From [Zimmermannella] bifida NBRC 103089 (lineage in GTDB: Bacteria; Actinomycetota; Actinomycetes; Actinomycetales; Microbacteriaceae): 64,000 nt of DNA. Under the pieces are notes generated by a model that ran no database searches, had not been told where the DNA came from, and worked only from the letters and a program-made list of their open reading frames with translations. Shown here one piece after another: positions 1 through 11,572 of this stretch. The first letter of the stretch is position 1; every line of letters begins with the position of its first letter. The DNA is taken from contig NZ_BCSP01000007.1 of the NCBI RefSeq assembly GCF_001570925.1, forward strand, positions 1-64,000, in the 5' to 3' direction. The position numbers and the translations under genes were made by a program.

Positions 1-22
1 ACACCAAAAAGCGCCACACAAT

Positions 23-112
23 TTACTTGTGCTTGACCTTAAGGGTTTCGTCTGCCCAGTTCAGCTCTGCGAGTGACTCGCAGTTGCGCTTGCCCTGGGG
101 CTTGTGATTCAT
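23..112 (-). CDS. Small conserved-looking protein, 29 aa, unknown function
   Basis: A 29-codon frame starts at ATG 112 and ends in TAA. It has AAGG five bases upstream of the start. Nearly all codons are the GC-rich, translation-preferred ones (AAC, CAC, AAG, CTG, GTC, GAG), which is unlikely for a random frame. The product is basic and lysine-rich, begins MNHKPQGKRNCESLAELNW and has one Cys and one Trp. There is no signal peptide or membrane segment. It lies downstream of tyrS on the same strand, after a strong terminator, so it probably has its own promoter. I do not recognise the family. Codon bias and the ribosome site argue for a real, well expressed small gene; the short length keeps confidence moderate. 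Confidence 0.55.
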   Translation of the reverse strand: MNHKPQGKRNCESLAELNWADETLKVKHK

Positions 113-429
113 CGACCTTAGCTTGTTTTCTCTGCAAGTGCAAGAGGCTTGCTAGGCGATAGCTTGTTGCGCCTGAGCGGTTCTACTTGACTGTGTCCCG
201 CGCTCTCGGTGGCAACGAATGAATACATTACGCAGGTTCGGAGGTACCGGCAAATCCGGATGCACGCCCGGGCGTGTCGCGCGGGTTTGTGCGGAAGCAG
301 CCCGAATTGGGATTGCGCGGCCGGTACCGGAAACGACGAAGGTGGTGCACCCGAATGGGTGCACCACCTCGCGACTATCGCAGCTACTTGCCTGCGGCAT
401 CCGCTGCCAAAACTGTGCGGCAAATGGTG
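113..429. other. Intergenic region between tyrS and the small gene
   Basis: This 317-bp stretch holds the tyrS terminator hairpin (341-368) and must hold the promoter of the small gene ending at 23. It contains short palindromes such as CCGGTACCGG (321-330) and CACGCCCGGGCGTG (263-276). I found no convincing promoter pair and no further coding sequence. Confidence 0.5.
341..368 (-). terminator. tyrS terminator hairpin
   Basis: A perfect 12-bp stem (341-352 with 357-368) encloses a 4-base GAAT loop, about 60 bp past the tyrS stop. It has no long U tract on either side, so it may work as a hairpin-only terminator, common in actinobacteria. Confidence 0.7.
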
Positions 430-1731
430 TTACTTAACGAACGCACCAACCAACGTCTTCTTGCCACGGCGAATCACTACGACTCCCCCGGCCAGCACAT
501 CGGCTTCGGTAACGGCGCGGTCTGCTTCGGTGACCGGCAGCTTGTTGACGGCCACACCGCCCTGCTTGATGGCACGTCGTGCAGAGCTCACGCTCGTTTC
601 GGCACCGGTATCAACAAGCACATCGGCGATGGTTGCGCCAAGCGCTACCTCAACGTTGGGCAGTTCAGCCACAGCCTGAGCAAGTACATCGCCTTCGAGC
701 GCGGCGAGGTCTCCCTTGCCAAAGAGCGCTTCACTCGCAGCGATAACGGCAGCCGTGGCTTCCGCACCGTGAACGAGTTCGGTCACATGCTTCGCCAGCG
801 TCTTCTGGGCTTCGCGCTTGAACGGCGCTTCGGCAACCTGCACTTCGAGCGCTTCGATCTCGGCACGGCTCAAGAAGGTGAACACCTTCAGTCGCTCGAT
901 GACATCACGGTCATCGGTGTTGAGCCAGAACTGGTAGAACGCGTACGGCGAGGTGAGTTCGGCATTAATCCAGATCGCGTTGCCCTCACTCTTACCGAAC
1001 TTGGTGCCGTCCGAATTCGTGATGAGCGGGCTGCCCATGGCGTGCACGGTCTTGCCTTCGCTGCGGCGAATCAGCTCGACACCACCAACGAGGTTGCCCC
1101 ACTGGTCCGAACCACCGGTCTGAAGTTCGACGCCGTAGCGGCGGTTGAGTTCGAGGAAGTCAAATGCCTGCAGCACCTGGTAGCTGAACTCGGTGTACGA
1201 GATACCGGCGTCGGAGTTCAAACGTGCGGCAACCGCATCCTTCTTGAGCATGGTTCCCACGCGGAAGAACTTGCCGAGGTCGCGCAAGAAGTCGAGAGCC
1301 GAAAGTTCTGCAGTCCAGTCAAGGTTGTTCACCATTTGCGCCGGGTTGTCACCGGCGAAGTCGAGGTAGCCCTCGATCTGGTTGCGCAGTCCCTGTACCC
1401 ACTCGGCAACGGTCTCGCGCGAATTGAGCGTGCGTTCGGCAGTCGGGCGGGGGTCACCAATCAGGCCGGTCGAACCACCCACGAGGCCGAACGGGTTGTG
1501 ACCGGCAAGCTGCAGGCGACGCAGCAGCAGCAGCTGCACCAGGTGACCGAGGTGCAGGCTTGGTGCGGTCGGGTCGAAACCGCAGTAGTACGAAATCGGA
1601 CCTTCCGACATGCGCTTTCGCAGCTCATTGATGTCGGTGGACACGTGAATATAGCCGCGCCACTCGAGTTCATCCAAGATGTGGTCGAACGAGGGGTCAT
1701 TGCGTTGCCAAGAAAGATCACGTTGAGTCAC
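430..1731 (-). CDS. tyrS: Tyrosyl-tRNA synthetase
   Basis: Charges tRNA-Tyr with tyrosine in the cytosol. The protein is 433 aa from a GTG at 1731 (start VTQRDLSW), the usual length for bacterial TyrRS. The class I HIGH box appears as HLGH at residues 60-63, and the KMSKS loop appears as KFGKS in the second half. The last ~65 residues match the S4-like tRNA-binding domain. The frame stays open upstream to 1830, but that stretch has no family similarity. No clear Shine-Dalgarno precedes the GTG, so translation may be leaderless. It lies downstream of argH but behind a terminator, so it is probably transcribed separately. Confidence 0.95.
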   Translation of the reverse strand: MTQRDLSWQRNDPSFDHILDELEWRGYIHVSTDINELRKRMSEGPISYYCGFDPTAPSLHLGHLVQLLLLRRLQLAGHNPFGLVGGSTGLIGDPRPTAERTLNSRETVAEWVQGLRNQIEGYLDFAGDNPAQMVNNLDWTAELSALDFLRDLGKFFRVGTMLKKDAVAARLNSDAGISYTEFSYQVLQAFDFLELNRRYGVELQTGGSDQWGNLVGGVELIRRSEGKTVHAMGSPLITNSDGTKFGKSEGNAIWINAELTSPYAFYQFWLNTDDRDVIERLKVFTFLSRAEIEALEVQVAEAPFKREAQKTLAKHVTELVHGAEATAAVIAASEALFGKGDLAALEGDVLAQAVAELPNVEVALGATIADVLVDTGAETSVSSARRAIKQGGVAVNKLPVTEADRAVTEADVLAGGVVVIRRGKKTLVGAFVK

Positions 1732-1831
1732 GCAGGTAACTGTAACAACATGCGAACGACAGTGCGCAGCGGCATGACGGATGCATCCAAAACGTTGCGC
1801 ATTTACCGCAACGTTCGGTGGCCCAAACACA

Positions 1832-1861
1832 AGCGGGGCGACACCGAAGTGCCGCCCCGCT
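1832..1861 (-). terminator. Terminator after the arginine operon
   Basis: GC-rich hairpin just past the argH stop. Left arm 1832-1844 pairs with 1849-1861 with one mismatch, closed by a CGAA tetraloop. The sequence beyond it on the minus strand is T-rich. It separates arg transcription from tyrS. Confidence 0.7.
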
Positions 1862-1880
1862 CATTGCGAAATCGGATCCG

Positions 1881-3320
<1,440 letters not shown>

Positions 3321-4520
3321 CTAGAGCTGCGGCTTGTCGCGACGTGCGGCAATCTTCGATGGCAGGCTGTGCAGTTCGATGAAGCCACGAGCTGCGTCCT
3401 GGTTGAAGGTGTTGCCGGTGTCGTAGGTAGCGAGCGAGTAGTCGTAGAGCGACTGGTCCGAACGGCGGCCAGTCACCACGGCGCGGCCCTGGTGCAGGGT
3501 CATGCGAACCTCACCGGTAACCTTTTCCTGGGTGTGGTCGATGAAGCTGTCGAGGGCGACCTTGAGGCCGCCGAACCACAGACCGTCGTAAACGAGGTTC
3601 GACCATTCGACCTCAACTTCGCGCTTGTAGCGGTGGACGTCGCGCTCAAGCACGAGGTCTTCAAGCTGCGTGTGCGCTTCGATAAGGGCGATAGCGGCGG
3701 GAGCTTCGTAGATCTCACGCGACTTAATGCCCACGAGGCGGTCCTCAACCATGTCGAGGCGGCCGACGCCGTGCTTGCCAGCAAGGTCGTTGAGCTTCTC
3801 AACGATCTGACGCATGCTCATGCGCTCGCCGTCGATGGCAACCGGTACACCAGCTTCAAACGCGATGGTGATCTCAGTCGGGTCGCGCTGAATCGTTGGG
3901 TCCTGCGTGTACTCATACAGGTCTTCGATCGGTGCGTTCCACGGGTCTTCAAGGAAGCCGGTCTCAACTGCGCGGCCCCACATGTTCTGGTCAACCGAGT
4001 ATGGCGACGACTTCGACTGGCGGATCGGCAGCTTGTTGGCTTCGGCGTATTCGATGGCAACGTCGCGGGTGAGCGAGAGGTCGCGGATCGGTGCGATCGA
4101 CTCGAGCTCTGGTGCGACTGCGGCAACGGCAGCTTCGAAGCGGACCTGGTCGTTACCCATACCGGTGCAACCGTGGGCAATCGAGTTGGCGCCGAGCTCG
4201 CGAGCCACGCGTGCCAGGTGGCGGGCGATCAGCGGACGCGAGAGGGCCGAAACCAGTGGGTAGCGGCGCTGGTAGAGCGCGTTGGCCTTCAGCGCAGGGA
4301 TCAGGTAGTCGTCCGCATACTCGTCACGTGCATCCAGCACAACTGCTTCAACCGCACCGCAGTCGAGTGCGCGCTGGCGGATCTGCTCGAGGTCTTCGCC
4401 GGCCTGTCCTACGTCAACGGCAAAAGCGATTACGTCGCGGCCGGTTCGTTCCTTGATCCATGGAATGGCAACGGAGGTGTCGAGCCCTCCCGAGTATGCA
4501 AGAACAATGCGTTCAGTCAT
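3321..4520 (-). CDS. argG: Argininosuccinate synthase
   Basis: Joins citrulline and aspartate using ATP to give argininosuccinate. The 399-aa protein has the N-terminal nucleotide-binding P-loop AYSGGLDTS (residues 8-16) of the N-type ATP pyrophosphatases. The start is ATG 4520 behind a strong AAAGGAG site. It is coupled to argH (6-bp gap) but separated from argF by 85 bp, which include a possible -10 element, so argGH might have an extra promoter. Confidence 0.97.
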   Translation of the reverse strand: MTERIVLAYSGGLDTSVAIPWIKERTGRDVIAFAVDVGQAGEDLEQIRQRALDCGAVEAVVLDARDEYADDYLIPALKANALYQRRYPLVSALSRPLIARHLARVARELGANSIAHGCTGMGNDQVRFEAAVAAVAPELESIAPIRDLSLTRDVAIEYAEANKLPIRQSKSSPYSVDQNMWGRAVETGFLEDPWNAPIEDLYEYTQDPTIQRDPTEITIAFEAGVPVAIDGERMSMRQIVEKLNDLAGKHGVGRLDMVEDRLVGIKSREIYEAPAAIALIEAHTQLEDLVLERDVHRYKREVEVEWSNLVYDGLWFGGLKVALDSFIDHTQEKVTGEVRMTLHQGRAVVTGRRSDQSLYDYSLATYDTGNTFNQDAARGFIELHSLPSKIAARRDKPQL

Positions 4521-4553
4521 GGTGCTCCTTTTGCGAGAACTGGCCTTTTCCCC

Positions 4554-4559
4554 ATTCTA
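4554..4559 (-). promoter_or_regulatory. Possible internal -10 element for argGH
   Basis: TAGAAT on the minus strand, about 35 bp upstream of argG in the only long gap of the cluster. No good -35 hexamer is visible, so this is tentative. It would let argGH be transcribed separately from argCJBF. Confidence 0.3.
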
Positions 4560-4605
4560 GTTGAGGGGTCAGGTGTGAATTACTGAGGTCGTGAATCGGT
4601 GATGG

Positions 4606-5553
4606 TTAGGCCTGTGGCAGCGACTGGCCGCGCGCCTTCGCGAGCAGCCACACCAGCAGGGCCTTCTGTGCGTGCAAACGGTTTTCGGCTTCGTCCCAGA
4701 TCACCGATTGCGGTCCATCAATGACCTCGGCGTCGACTTCGAATCCGCGGTCTGCGGGCAGACAGTGGATGAAGATGGCGTCCGACTTTGCTTCTGCCAT
4801 GAGGGATGCGGTGACCCGGTATGGCGAGAACGTCGCGACCCGCGCTTCGCGCTCGGCCTCCATACCCATCGATACCCAGGTGTCGGTGGCAACAACATCG
4901 GCACCGGACACGGCAACAGCGGGATCGGTACCGACCGTGATCGAACCACCGGTCTCGGCAGCGATCTTGCGTGCATCCGCCACAACGTCTTCGCGTGGCA
5001 GGTAGCCCTCGGGCGAGGCGATCGACACGTGCATGCCCGCGAGCGCGCCGGCGAGCAAGTACGAGTGGCCCATATTGCAGGCGCCGTCGCCGACGAAGGT
5101 TAGCTTCTGGCCGCGGGTGTCGCCGCGGTGTTCGCGGATCGTCAGCAGGTCGGCCAGCAGTTGGCACGGGTGGAAGTCATCGCTGAGCGCGTTGACAACT
5201 GGCACCGTGGCGCCTGCGGCCATCTCTTCGAGGCCGGACTGCTCGTAGGTTCGCCAAACGATGGCCTGGGTCATACGCTCGAGCACGCGTGCGGTGTCCG
5301 ATGGGGTTTCTTTGCCGCCGAGCTGGCTGTTTGCCGTCGTGAAGATCAGTGGGCTACCGCCGAGTTCTGAGATACCCACGTGAAAGGAGACGCGCGTACG
5401 GGTCGAACTTTTGTCGAAGATGACGGCAACGCTTTGTGGCCCTTCGAGCGGGCGTGCCGCGAAACGGTTCTCCTTGAGCTTGCTAGCAAGCTCAAGGATC
5501 TCGAGCTGCTCGGCAGGGGTGACGTCATCATCGCGGAGGAAGTGGCGAATCAT
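4606..5553 (-). CDS. argF: Ornithine carbamoyltransferase
   Basis: Makes citrulline from ornithine and carbamoyl phosphate. The protein is 315 aa, standard for the anabolic enzyme. The carbamoyl-phosphate loop SSTRTR is near residue 52 and the HCLP ornithine-loop motif near residue 265. The start is ATG 5553 preceded by AAAGGA. It follows argB after 35 bp; in many actinobacteria argD lies between these two genes, and here it is missing. Confidence 0.97.
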   Translation of the reverse strand: MIRHFLRDDDVTPAEQLEILELASKLKENRFAARPLEGPQSVAVIFDKSSTRTRVSFHVGISELGGSPLIFTTANSQLGGKETPSDTARVLERMTQAIVWRTYEQSGLEEMAAGATVPVVNALSDDFHPCQLLADLLTIREHRGDTRGQKLTFVGDGACNMGHSYLLAGALAGMHVSIASPEGYLPREDVVADARKIAAETGGSITVGTDPAVAVSGADVVATDTWVSMGMEAEREARVATFSPYRVTASLMAEAKSDAIFIHCLPADRGFEVDAEVIDGPQSVIWDEAENRLHAQKALLVWLLAKARGQSLPQA

Positions 5554-5588
5554 GATGGTCCTTTCAAAAGTCAGTCGTTGAGCGAGAT

Positions 5589-6539
5589 TCAGCTGTCAAT
5601 CGTGTCGGGCGTGACTTCGGTGCCGAATCCGTCCGTCGTAAAAATTTCGAGCAGGGTTGCGTGGGGTTCGCGACCGTCGATAATCGTGGCGCGCATCACA
5701 CCACCGTCAATCGCTTCGATGCACGCCTGTGCCTTGGGAATCATGCCCGCTGCGAGGTTCGGCAGCATGGCGCGCAGTTCACCCACGGTGATGGTGGATG
5801 CGAGTGAGTTGGGGTCGGGCCAGTTTCGGTAGAGCCCCTCAACATCGGTGAGCATGACGAGCTTCTTGGCACCGAGCGCCACTGCAAGCGCTGCGGCGGC
5901 ACGGTCGGCGTTGATGTTCAGCGCCTTGCGCGGCTGGTTGATATCGCTGGCAATCGTGGAGACCACCGGGATGCGGCCGGCAGCGAGATCGGCGAGCACC
6001 ACGTTTGGGTTGACCGATTCGATTTCACCGACGTAGCCGAGGTCGATTGGTTCGCCAGCCTGATCGTGCGTCTTGCGGCGAGCTTGGAACAATCCGGCGT
6101 CTTCACCCGAAATACCGGTAGCGACCGGCGCAACCTCGTTGATTGCCGCCACGAGCTCACGCGCCACCTGACCGCCGAGCACCATGCGAACGATCTCAAT
6201 GGCTTCGGCGTTGGTGTATCGGTATCCGGCACGGAACTCCGAGGCAATACCGACACGGTCGAGCATGCGCGAGATGTGCGGTCCACCGCCGTGCACGACG
6301 ACCGGACGCACGCCCGCGTGCCGCAAGAACGCAATGTCTTCGGCAAATGCGTCGATGAGTTCGGGGTCGACCATGGCGTTGCCACCGAACTTCACGACCA
6401 CGATTTCACCGTGGTATCGCTGCATCCAGGGCAGCGCTTCGATCAGGGTCTCGACTTTCGCAGTTGGCGCCGCGAGCACACCCGGTGCATCAGTGGACGA
6501 CGAGACGGTGTCGCTAGTGGGGTCGCTATGACCTGTCAT
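5589..6539 (-). CDS. argB: Acetylglutamate kinase
   Basis: Phosphorylates N-acetylglutamate, the second committed step of arginine synthesis. From ATG 6539 the protein is 316 aa, with a ~35-residue low-complexity N-terminal tail before the amino-acid-kinase fold. The glycine motif VVKFGGNAM is followed by [10 protein letters not shown], both typical. This start has an excellent GGAGG site and sits 13 bp past argJ; the frame continues upstream to 6626 but would overlap argJ. The long N-terminal tail resembles arginine-sensitive kinases, but sensitivity cannot be read from sequence alone. Confidence 0.96.
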   Translation of the reverse strand: MTGHSDPTSDTVSSSTDAPGVLAAPTAKVETLIEALPWMQRYHGEIVVVKFGGNAMVDPELIDAFAEDIAFLRHAGVRPVVVHGGGPHISRMLDRVGIASEFRAGYRYTNAEAIEIVRMVLGGQVARELVAAINEVAPVATGISGEDAGLFQARRKTHDQAGEPIDLGYVGEIESVNPNVVLADLAAGRIPVVSTIASDINQPRKALNINADRAAAALAVALGAKKLVMLTDVEGLYRNWPDPNSLASTITVGELRAMLPNLAAGMIPKAQACIEAIDGGVMRATIIDGREPHATLLEIFTTDGFGTEVTPDTIDS

Positions 6540-6552
6540 GGAGTCCTCCGGC

Positions 6553-7719
6553 CTACGACGAGTAGGCGCTGTTTTCGTGTACGTAATCGTGCGTGAGGTC
6601 GTTGGTGAGGATTGTTGCCTCGGCATCGCCGGCGTGCAGGTTGATCAGCACTGTGGTTTCGCGCGGGGTGAGGTCGACCTGGTCAACGGGAACATAGGGC
6701 GTACCGGCCTTGCAGACCATCGCGCCGTTCATGGAGACGTCAATCTGCTCGGGCACGAACTCGGCGTCGGTGGTGCCAATCGCGGCGAGCACGCGACCCC
6801 AGTTCGGGTCGTTACCGAAGATTGCGGCCTTGAAGAGGTTCGAACGGCTCACGGCACGGGATACGTTGACCGCATCCGTTTCGCTGGCAGCGCCCATGGT
6901 GGTGATGGTGATGTCGTGGCTGGCGCCTTCTGCGTCCTGCTGCAGCTGCTTGGCCAAGTCGTTGCACAGGCCGCGCAGCAGCTCGGTGAATTCAGCGGTG
7001 TCCGGGGTGATTCCGGATGCACCCGATGCGAGCAGTGCGACCGTGTCGTTCGTCGACATGGCACCGTCCGAGTCCACGCGGTCGAAGCTGACGCGGGTGG
7101 CTTCGCGAAGTGCGGCGTCGAGGGCGGCCGATTCGAGGTCGGCGTCGGTGGTGATAACGACCAGCATTGTGGCCAGCCCTGGCGCGAGCATGCCGGCACC
7201 CTTGGCCATGGCGCCGATGGTGTAACCGCCGGTACCCTCACGAACGCCAACCTTGATGACCGAGTCGGTCGTGCGGATCGCATCCGCTGCCTGCTCGCCC
7301 GATTCGGTGTCGGTACCGAGCGCGTCGTAGGCCAGATCAATGCCCTTGAGCACGCCGTCACGGAACGTCTGGTCACCTGCACCAATGAGGCCGGTCGAGC
7401 AAACGAGGACGTCGGTGTCGGCGATACCGAGCTTTGCGGCAGCGGCAGCGGCCGTAACTTCTACGGTTTCGTAGCCGAACGCACCGGTGAAGCAGTTGGC
7501 GCCACCGGAGTTGATGAGGACCGCGCTGATCGAGCCATCAGCGACAGCCTTGCGCGACCAGGTAACCGGGTGTGCTTCGCATCGGTTCATGGTGAACACG
7601 GCGGCAGCGGCGGCCGATGGCCCGTCGTTGACAACGAGTGCCACGTCTCGGTTGCCGCTGGTCTTGATTCCTGCGGTGACGCCTGCGGCGCGGAATCCCT
7701 TGGGTGCGGTTACGGTCAC
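6553..7719 (-). CDS. argJ: Bifunctional glutamate N-acetyltransferase / amino-acid acetyltransferase
   Basis: Recycles the acetyl group from N-acetylornithine to glutamate. The 388-aa proenzyme contains the self-cleavage region [14 protein letters not shown] around residue 190, where the family cuts before the conserved Thr to give two subunits. The start is GTG 7719, which overlaps the argC stop by four bases (GTGA), so the pair is translationally coupled. An ArgJ that is bifunctional could also make acetylglutamate from acetyl-CoA; this cannot be decided here. Confidence 0.96.
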   Translation of the reverse strand: MTVTAPKGFRAAGVTAGIKTSGNRDVALVVNDGPSAAAAAVFTMNRCEAHPVTWSRKAVADGSISAVLINSGGANCFTGAFGYETVEVTAAAAAAKLGIADTDVLVCSTGLIGAGDQTFRDGVLKGIDLAYDALGTDTESGEQAADAIRTTDSVIKVGVREGTGGYTIGAMAKGAGMLAPGLATMLVVITTDADLESAALDAALREATRVSFDRVDSDGAMSTNDTVALLASGASGITPDTAEFTELLRGLCNDLAKQLQQDAEGASHDITITTMGAASETDAVNVSRAVSRSNLFKAAIFGNDPNWGRVLAAIGTTDAEFVPEQIDVSMNGAMVCKAGTPYVPVDQVDLTPRETTVLINLHAGDAEATILTNDLTHDYVHENSAYSS

Positions 7720-8762
7720 GGTGCTACTCCATTCACGGGCAATGCGGTTGGTTCAGAAATGCCGAGGGCAATGTTGGCTGATTGAATTGCAGCGCCGGCG
7801 GTGCCCTTGCCGAGGTTATCGATGGCGCTGCAAACAACGATGCGTCCGGCACGGGCGTCAAGACCTACGGCCAGCTGGGTGCGGTTCGAGCCGATCACAT
7901 CGCCGGTTCGAGGCAGCACGCCTTCGGGCATGAGCTCGATAAACAGTTCGTCGGCATACACGTCGTTGTAGGCGGCGAGCGCGTCGGCAAGCCGCTTTCC
8001 GGGGGCTACCCGAGCCGAGCAAGTCGCAAGAATACCGCGTGCTGCGGGCACCAGAACGGGCGTGAATGCGATGGTCACGTCACTGCCGGATGCTCGGCGC
8101 AGGTTCTGGCGGATCTCGGGCACGTGTCGGTGGGTGCCGAACGCGGCGTAGGGCGCAATGTTGCCGATGAGTTCGCTACCGAGCAGTGAAACGCTGGCTT
8201 TCTTGCCGGCACCAGACGGCCCAACGGCGAGCACCGCGCTGAGGTCATCAGCTTCGATAACGCCGTGGTGGATGAGCGGGGCGAGCGCCAATGTCACCGC
8301 GGTCACATTGCAGCCGGGTACGGCGATGCGGCGGCAGCCGGGCAATTGCTCGCGCTGCTTGGTGCCGTCGGCAAGAATCAGCTCTGGCAAGCCGTAGGCC
8401 CAGCTACCGGCATATTCGCTGCCGTAGTAGTCGATCCAGTCTTGCTCGCGCTCAAGTCGGTGGTCAGCACCGGCGTCAAGGACAAGCGTTGATTCGGGCA
8501 GTTGCGCCGCGATTGCTGCCGAATGTCCGTGTGGCAGCGCTAGGAACACAACATCGTGACCGGCGAGCACCTCGGCCGTGGTTGGCTGCAGTTCCAGGTC
8601 GCCGTAGCTTGCCAGGTGGGGATGCACGGATCGCAGTCGTTGCCCGGCCTGCGAGTGTGCGGTCACGGTCCGCACGTCAAACTCGGGGTGGTTCGCGAGC
8701 AGGCGGAGGACTTCTCCCCCGCCGTAACCCGACGCACCGGCAACGGCTACTGAGTACTTCAT
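7716..8762 (-). CDS. argC: N-acetyl-gamma-glutamyl-phosphate reductase
   Basis: NADPH-dependent reduction of acetylglutamyl phosphate to the semialdehyde. The 348-aa protein starts with the Rossmann motif [12 protein letters not shown] and has the active-site segment VPGCNVTAV with the catalytic Cys. First gene of the cluster. The start is ATG 8762 with GGATGGGG upstream. The promoter must lie in the 240 bp up to pheT; I see no certain ARG box, and argR is not in this cluster. Confidence 0.96.
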   Translation of the reverse strand: MKYSVAVAGASGYGGGEVLRLLANHPEFDVRTVTAHSQAGQRLRSVHPHLASYGDLELQPTTAEVLAGHDVVFLALPHGHSAAIAAQLPESTLVLDAGADHRLEREQDWIDYYGSEYAGSWAYGLPELILADGTKQREQLPGCRRIAVPGCNVTAVTLALAPLIHHGVIEADDLSAVLAVGPSGAGKKASVSLLGSELIGNIAPYAAFGTHRHVPEIRQNLRRASGSDVTIAFTPVLVPAARGILATCSARVAPGKRLADALAAYNDVYADELFIELMPEGVLPRTGDVIGSNRTQLAVGLDARAGRIVVCSAIDNLGKGTAGAAIQSANIALGISEPTALPVNGVAP

Positions 8763-8950
8763 ATCCCCATCCTAGTTGTCTTGAACTTACATTCGGTCAC
8801 GTCCGCGGCCTTCGTACGCCGCTTGACCAAACACCTTGTGCAGTTTCGTTCGCGCTTTCGCCGCTTGTTGCACGTTCGCGCGGGTTGAATTGACGGTGTA
8901 TCCAATCAGCGCTGCGCCAGTCGAACCACCTGCGCCTCGTGAAAACGAAA

Positions 8951-8980
8951 CAGGGCCCGGACGGTGATGTCCGGGCCCTG
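8951..8980 (-). terminator. pheST terminator
   Basis: Perfect 11-bp stem (8951-8961 with 8970-8980) with an 8-base loop, followed on the minus strand by TTTCGTTTTC. A classical intrinsic terminator just after pheT. Confidence 0.85.
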
Positions 8981-9002
8981 GAATCGAAATCAGCGTGACT
9001 GA

Positions 9003-11570
9003 TTAGGCGCGGATCTGCGCGCCAAATCGGTCCTTCGCCACAGCTGCGCCGGCTTCCTTTGCTTCGGTCGCTTCGGCAGCGGTAAGCGTGCGGTCGGTCG
9101 CACGGAAGCGCAACGCGAACGTCAGCGACTTCTGGTCGTCGTCGAGCCCGGCACCGCGGTAGTCGTCTACCAGGTGGATGTGCTCGAGCAGTTCGCCGGC
9201 ACCGGCACGTACTGCATCCAGTACTTCCGCGGCCGGGACGTCCTGCGCAACGACCAGCGAGAGGTCCTGCGTGGCTGCGGGAACGCCCGCGATGACGCCT
9301 GCGATCACGTGACGGTTTGCGTGCGCAATGAGCGCATCCGCATCCAGCTCAACCGCGGCGACAACGCGTGGCAGGTCGCGATCTGCGGCGACGTCGGGGT
9401 GCAGTTCACCGGCAAAACCGATGGCGTGCTCGTTGCCGGCAGCGTCAACGACGAATACTTCACCGCAGCGGCCCGGGTGGAACGCTGGGTGTTCGCCCTG
9501 GCGCACCTTGAGGTTCGCAGCCGTAGCCAGCGCAATGCGGTCAACGAGTTCGAGTGCGTCCTGCCAGCCGTAGGCGGCAGCCGCCATGCCCGGCTGCTTG
9601 TCGGTGCGGTTACCCACCATGACCGCGGCGACCCAGTAGGGCTGCGGCGGCAGGGATGCGTTCAGTTCGGCAAGCACGGTGTCACTCGGGCGCGCGGCCA
9701 CCGGTGGCAGCTCGTCGACGCCGTAGCGGCGACCGGTTTCTGGTCGGAATACGCGGCCAATTTCGAACACGGCCACATCGGTCATGCCACGAGATACGTT
9801 TCGGTGCGCGGCTTCGGTCAGCCCCGGCAGCAGGCTGCGGCGCAGCCAGCCCTGGGTGGCGTCGAGTGCGTTCGCGAGCTTGATCGATTCGACGGCTTCG
9901 CCAGCGACTGCACCAAAGCACTTGTTCGCGGCTTCGGTGACGAACGGGTAGGTGATGACCTCGGTGTTGCCCGTCGCCGCGAGAACGTCACTCAGCTTGC
10001 GGCGAAGCTCTTGCGCGCGGGTGAATCCGCGGCCACTCGATGCCTGCGGCACGATCGACGGGATGCGGTCGAATCCAGCGAGGCGACCGATCTCTTCAAC
10101 CAGGTCAACGTCGTCGGTCAGGTCGTGACGCCAGCTCGGGGGCACAACTGCGAACGCGCCGTCCTGCTCACCCACGGTGCAGCCGGTTGCGGTGAGGGCC
10201 TCAACCAGTTCTTCACGGGCGTAGTCGATACCCATGAGTCGTGCCGGCAGCGCCGGGTCAAGCGCGATCGCTGCACGTGCGGCAGGCTCGCCAACAACGA
10301 CACCCGCTGGGGCAATGGTGCCGCCAGCAAGTTCAACCATGAGTTCCGCTACGCGAGCAGCGGCCTTGGTTGCCACGGCCGGGTCAACGCTGCGGGCGAA
10401 GCGGCGCGATGCTTCCGAGGGCAGCTTGTGACGGCGTGCCGTACGCGCAATCGAGATCGGCGCAAAGTTGGCCGACTCGATGAACACGTTGGTGGTGTCC
10501 GCCGAAAGCTCAGTCTCGGCGCCGCCCATGACGCCGGCGATGCCGATCGGGCCGCGGTCGTCAGTGATGAGGATGTCTTCGTCCGAGAGCTTGCGCGTCT
10601 GGTCGTCGAGCGTCTTGAGCGTCTCCCCCGCGGTGGCACGACGGACGGTGATGCCGCCGCGCAGCGCATCCAGGTCGTAGCCGTGGATCGGCTGACCGAG
10701 TTCGAGCATGACGTAGTTCGTAATGTCGATCAGCAGACCGAGCGAACGAATGCCGGCGAGACGCAAACGCGATTTCATCCATCCGGGAGTCGCACGGTTA
10801 CCGTCGACTCCGGTCACCACGAATCCGGCGAACACTTCGCTCAGTGGCTCGTCGCGAACGGCGAGTTCGTCGGCAATAGTTACCGGCACGCGCACCTCGT
10901 CGGGTGTGGATGCGGTGGCCGCGCGAATGATCTCGTCGAGCTCCGGGCGCATGGCTGGGTCGGCGAACGCCGCACCGGTGGCGTGGCCGTATTCGCGAGC
11001 GAGCCCGCGCATCGACATGGCGTAGCCGCGGTCAGGAGTGACGTTGACTTCAACCGCAATGTCGTCGAGTCCGAGCAGCGGCAGCGCTGGCGTGCCAACT
11101 TCGGCGTCGATACCCAAGTTGCCCAGCACGATGATGCCGTCGTGGTCATCGCTGATGCCGAGTTCGCGGCTCGATGCCATCATGCCTTCGGACACGTGGC
11201 CGTAGGTCTTGCGTGGCGAGATCGCGAAGTTGCCCGGTAGTACGGCACCCGGCAGCGTAACCACTACCTTGTCGCCCACCTCGAAGTTGTGTGCGCCACA
11301 GACAATGCCGTGGATAGCGTCACCGCCATCGGCCGCGGTCTCGCCATCGGGTGCAACGCGAACCTGGCACCAGTTAATGGTCTTGCCGTTCTTCTGTGGT
11401 TCTGGAATGCGCTCGAGCACTTCACCAACCACGACGGGTCCGGTGATGTCGCCGCCGTGAATGTCTTCGTCTTCGAACCCGACGCGAACGAACGCGTCGA
11501 GGACGTCTTGCGGGGATGCATCCGAGTCGACTTCGACGTACTCGCGAAGCCATGAAAGAGGTACGCGCAT
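9003..11570 (-). CDS. pheT: Phenylalanyl-tRNA synthetase beta subunit
   Basis: Large subunit of the alpha2-beta2 enzyme that charges tRNA-Phe. At 855 aa it has the full bacterial architecture: an N-terminal OB-fold tRNA-binding-like domain (residues ~40-150), B3/B4 editing region, B5 domain, catalytic-like core and C-terminal ferredoxin-like anticodon-binding domain. It starts 2 bp after the pheS stop and ends before a strong terminator. Confidence 0.97.
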   Translation of the reverse strand: MRVPLSWLREYVEVDSDASPQDVLDAFVRVGFEDEDIHGGDITGPVVVGEVLERIPEPQKNGKTINWCQVRVAPDGETAADGGDAIHGIVCGAHNFEVGDKVVVTLPGAVLPGNFAISPRKTYGHVSEGMMASSRELGISDDHDGIIVLGNLGIDAEVGTPALPLLGLDDIAVEVNVTPDRGYAMSMRGLAREYGHATGAAFADPAMRPELDEIIRAATASTPDEVRVPVTIADELAVRDEPLSEVFAGFVVTGVDGNRATPGWMKSRLRLAGIRSLGLLIDITNYVMLELGQPIHGYDLDALRGGITVRRATAGETLKTLDDQTRKLSDEDILITDDRGPIGIAGVMGGAETELSADTTNVFIESANFAPISIARTARRHKLPSEASRRFARSVDPAVATKAAARVAELMVELAGGTIAPAGVVVGEPAARAAIALDPALPARLMGIDYAREELVEALTATGCTVGEQDGAFAVVPPSWRHDLTDDVDLVEEIGRLAGFDRIPSIVPQASSGRGFTRAQELRRKLSDVLAATGNTEVITYPFVTEAANKCFGAVAGEAVESIKLANALDATQGWLRRSLLPGLTEAAHRNVSRGMTDVAVFEIGRVFRPETGRRYGVDELPPVAARPSDTVLAELNASLPPQPYWVAAVMVGNRTDKQPGMAAAAYGWQDALELVDRIALATAANLKVRQGEHPAFHPGRCGEVFVVDAAGNEHAIGFAGELHPDVAADRDLPRVVAAVELDADALIAHANRHVIAGVIAGVPAATQDLSLVVAQDVPAAEVLDAVRAGAGELLEHIHLVDDYRGAGLDDDQKSLTFALRFRATDRTLTAAEATEAKEAGAAVAKDRFGAQIRA

Positions 11571-11572
11571 TG

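Noticed and set aside
8763-8950. ARG box or attenuator upstream of argC
   Set aside because: No convincing operator pair was found; weak half-sites only.
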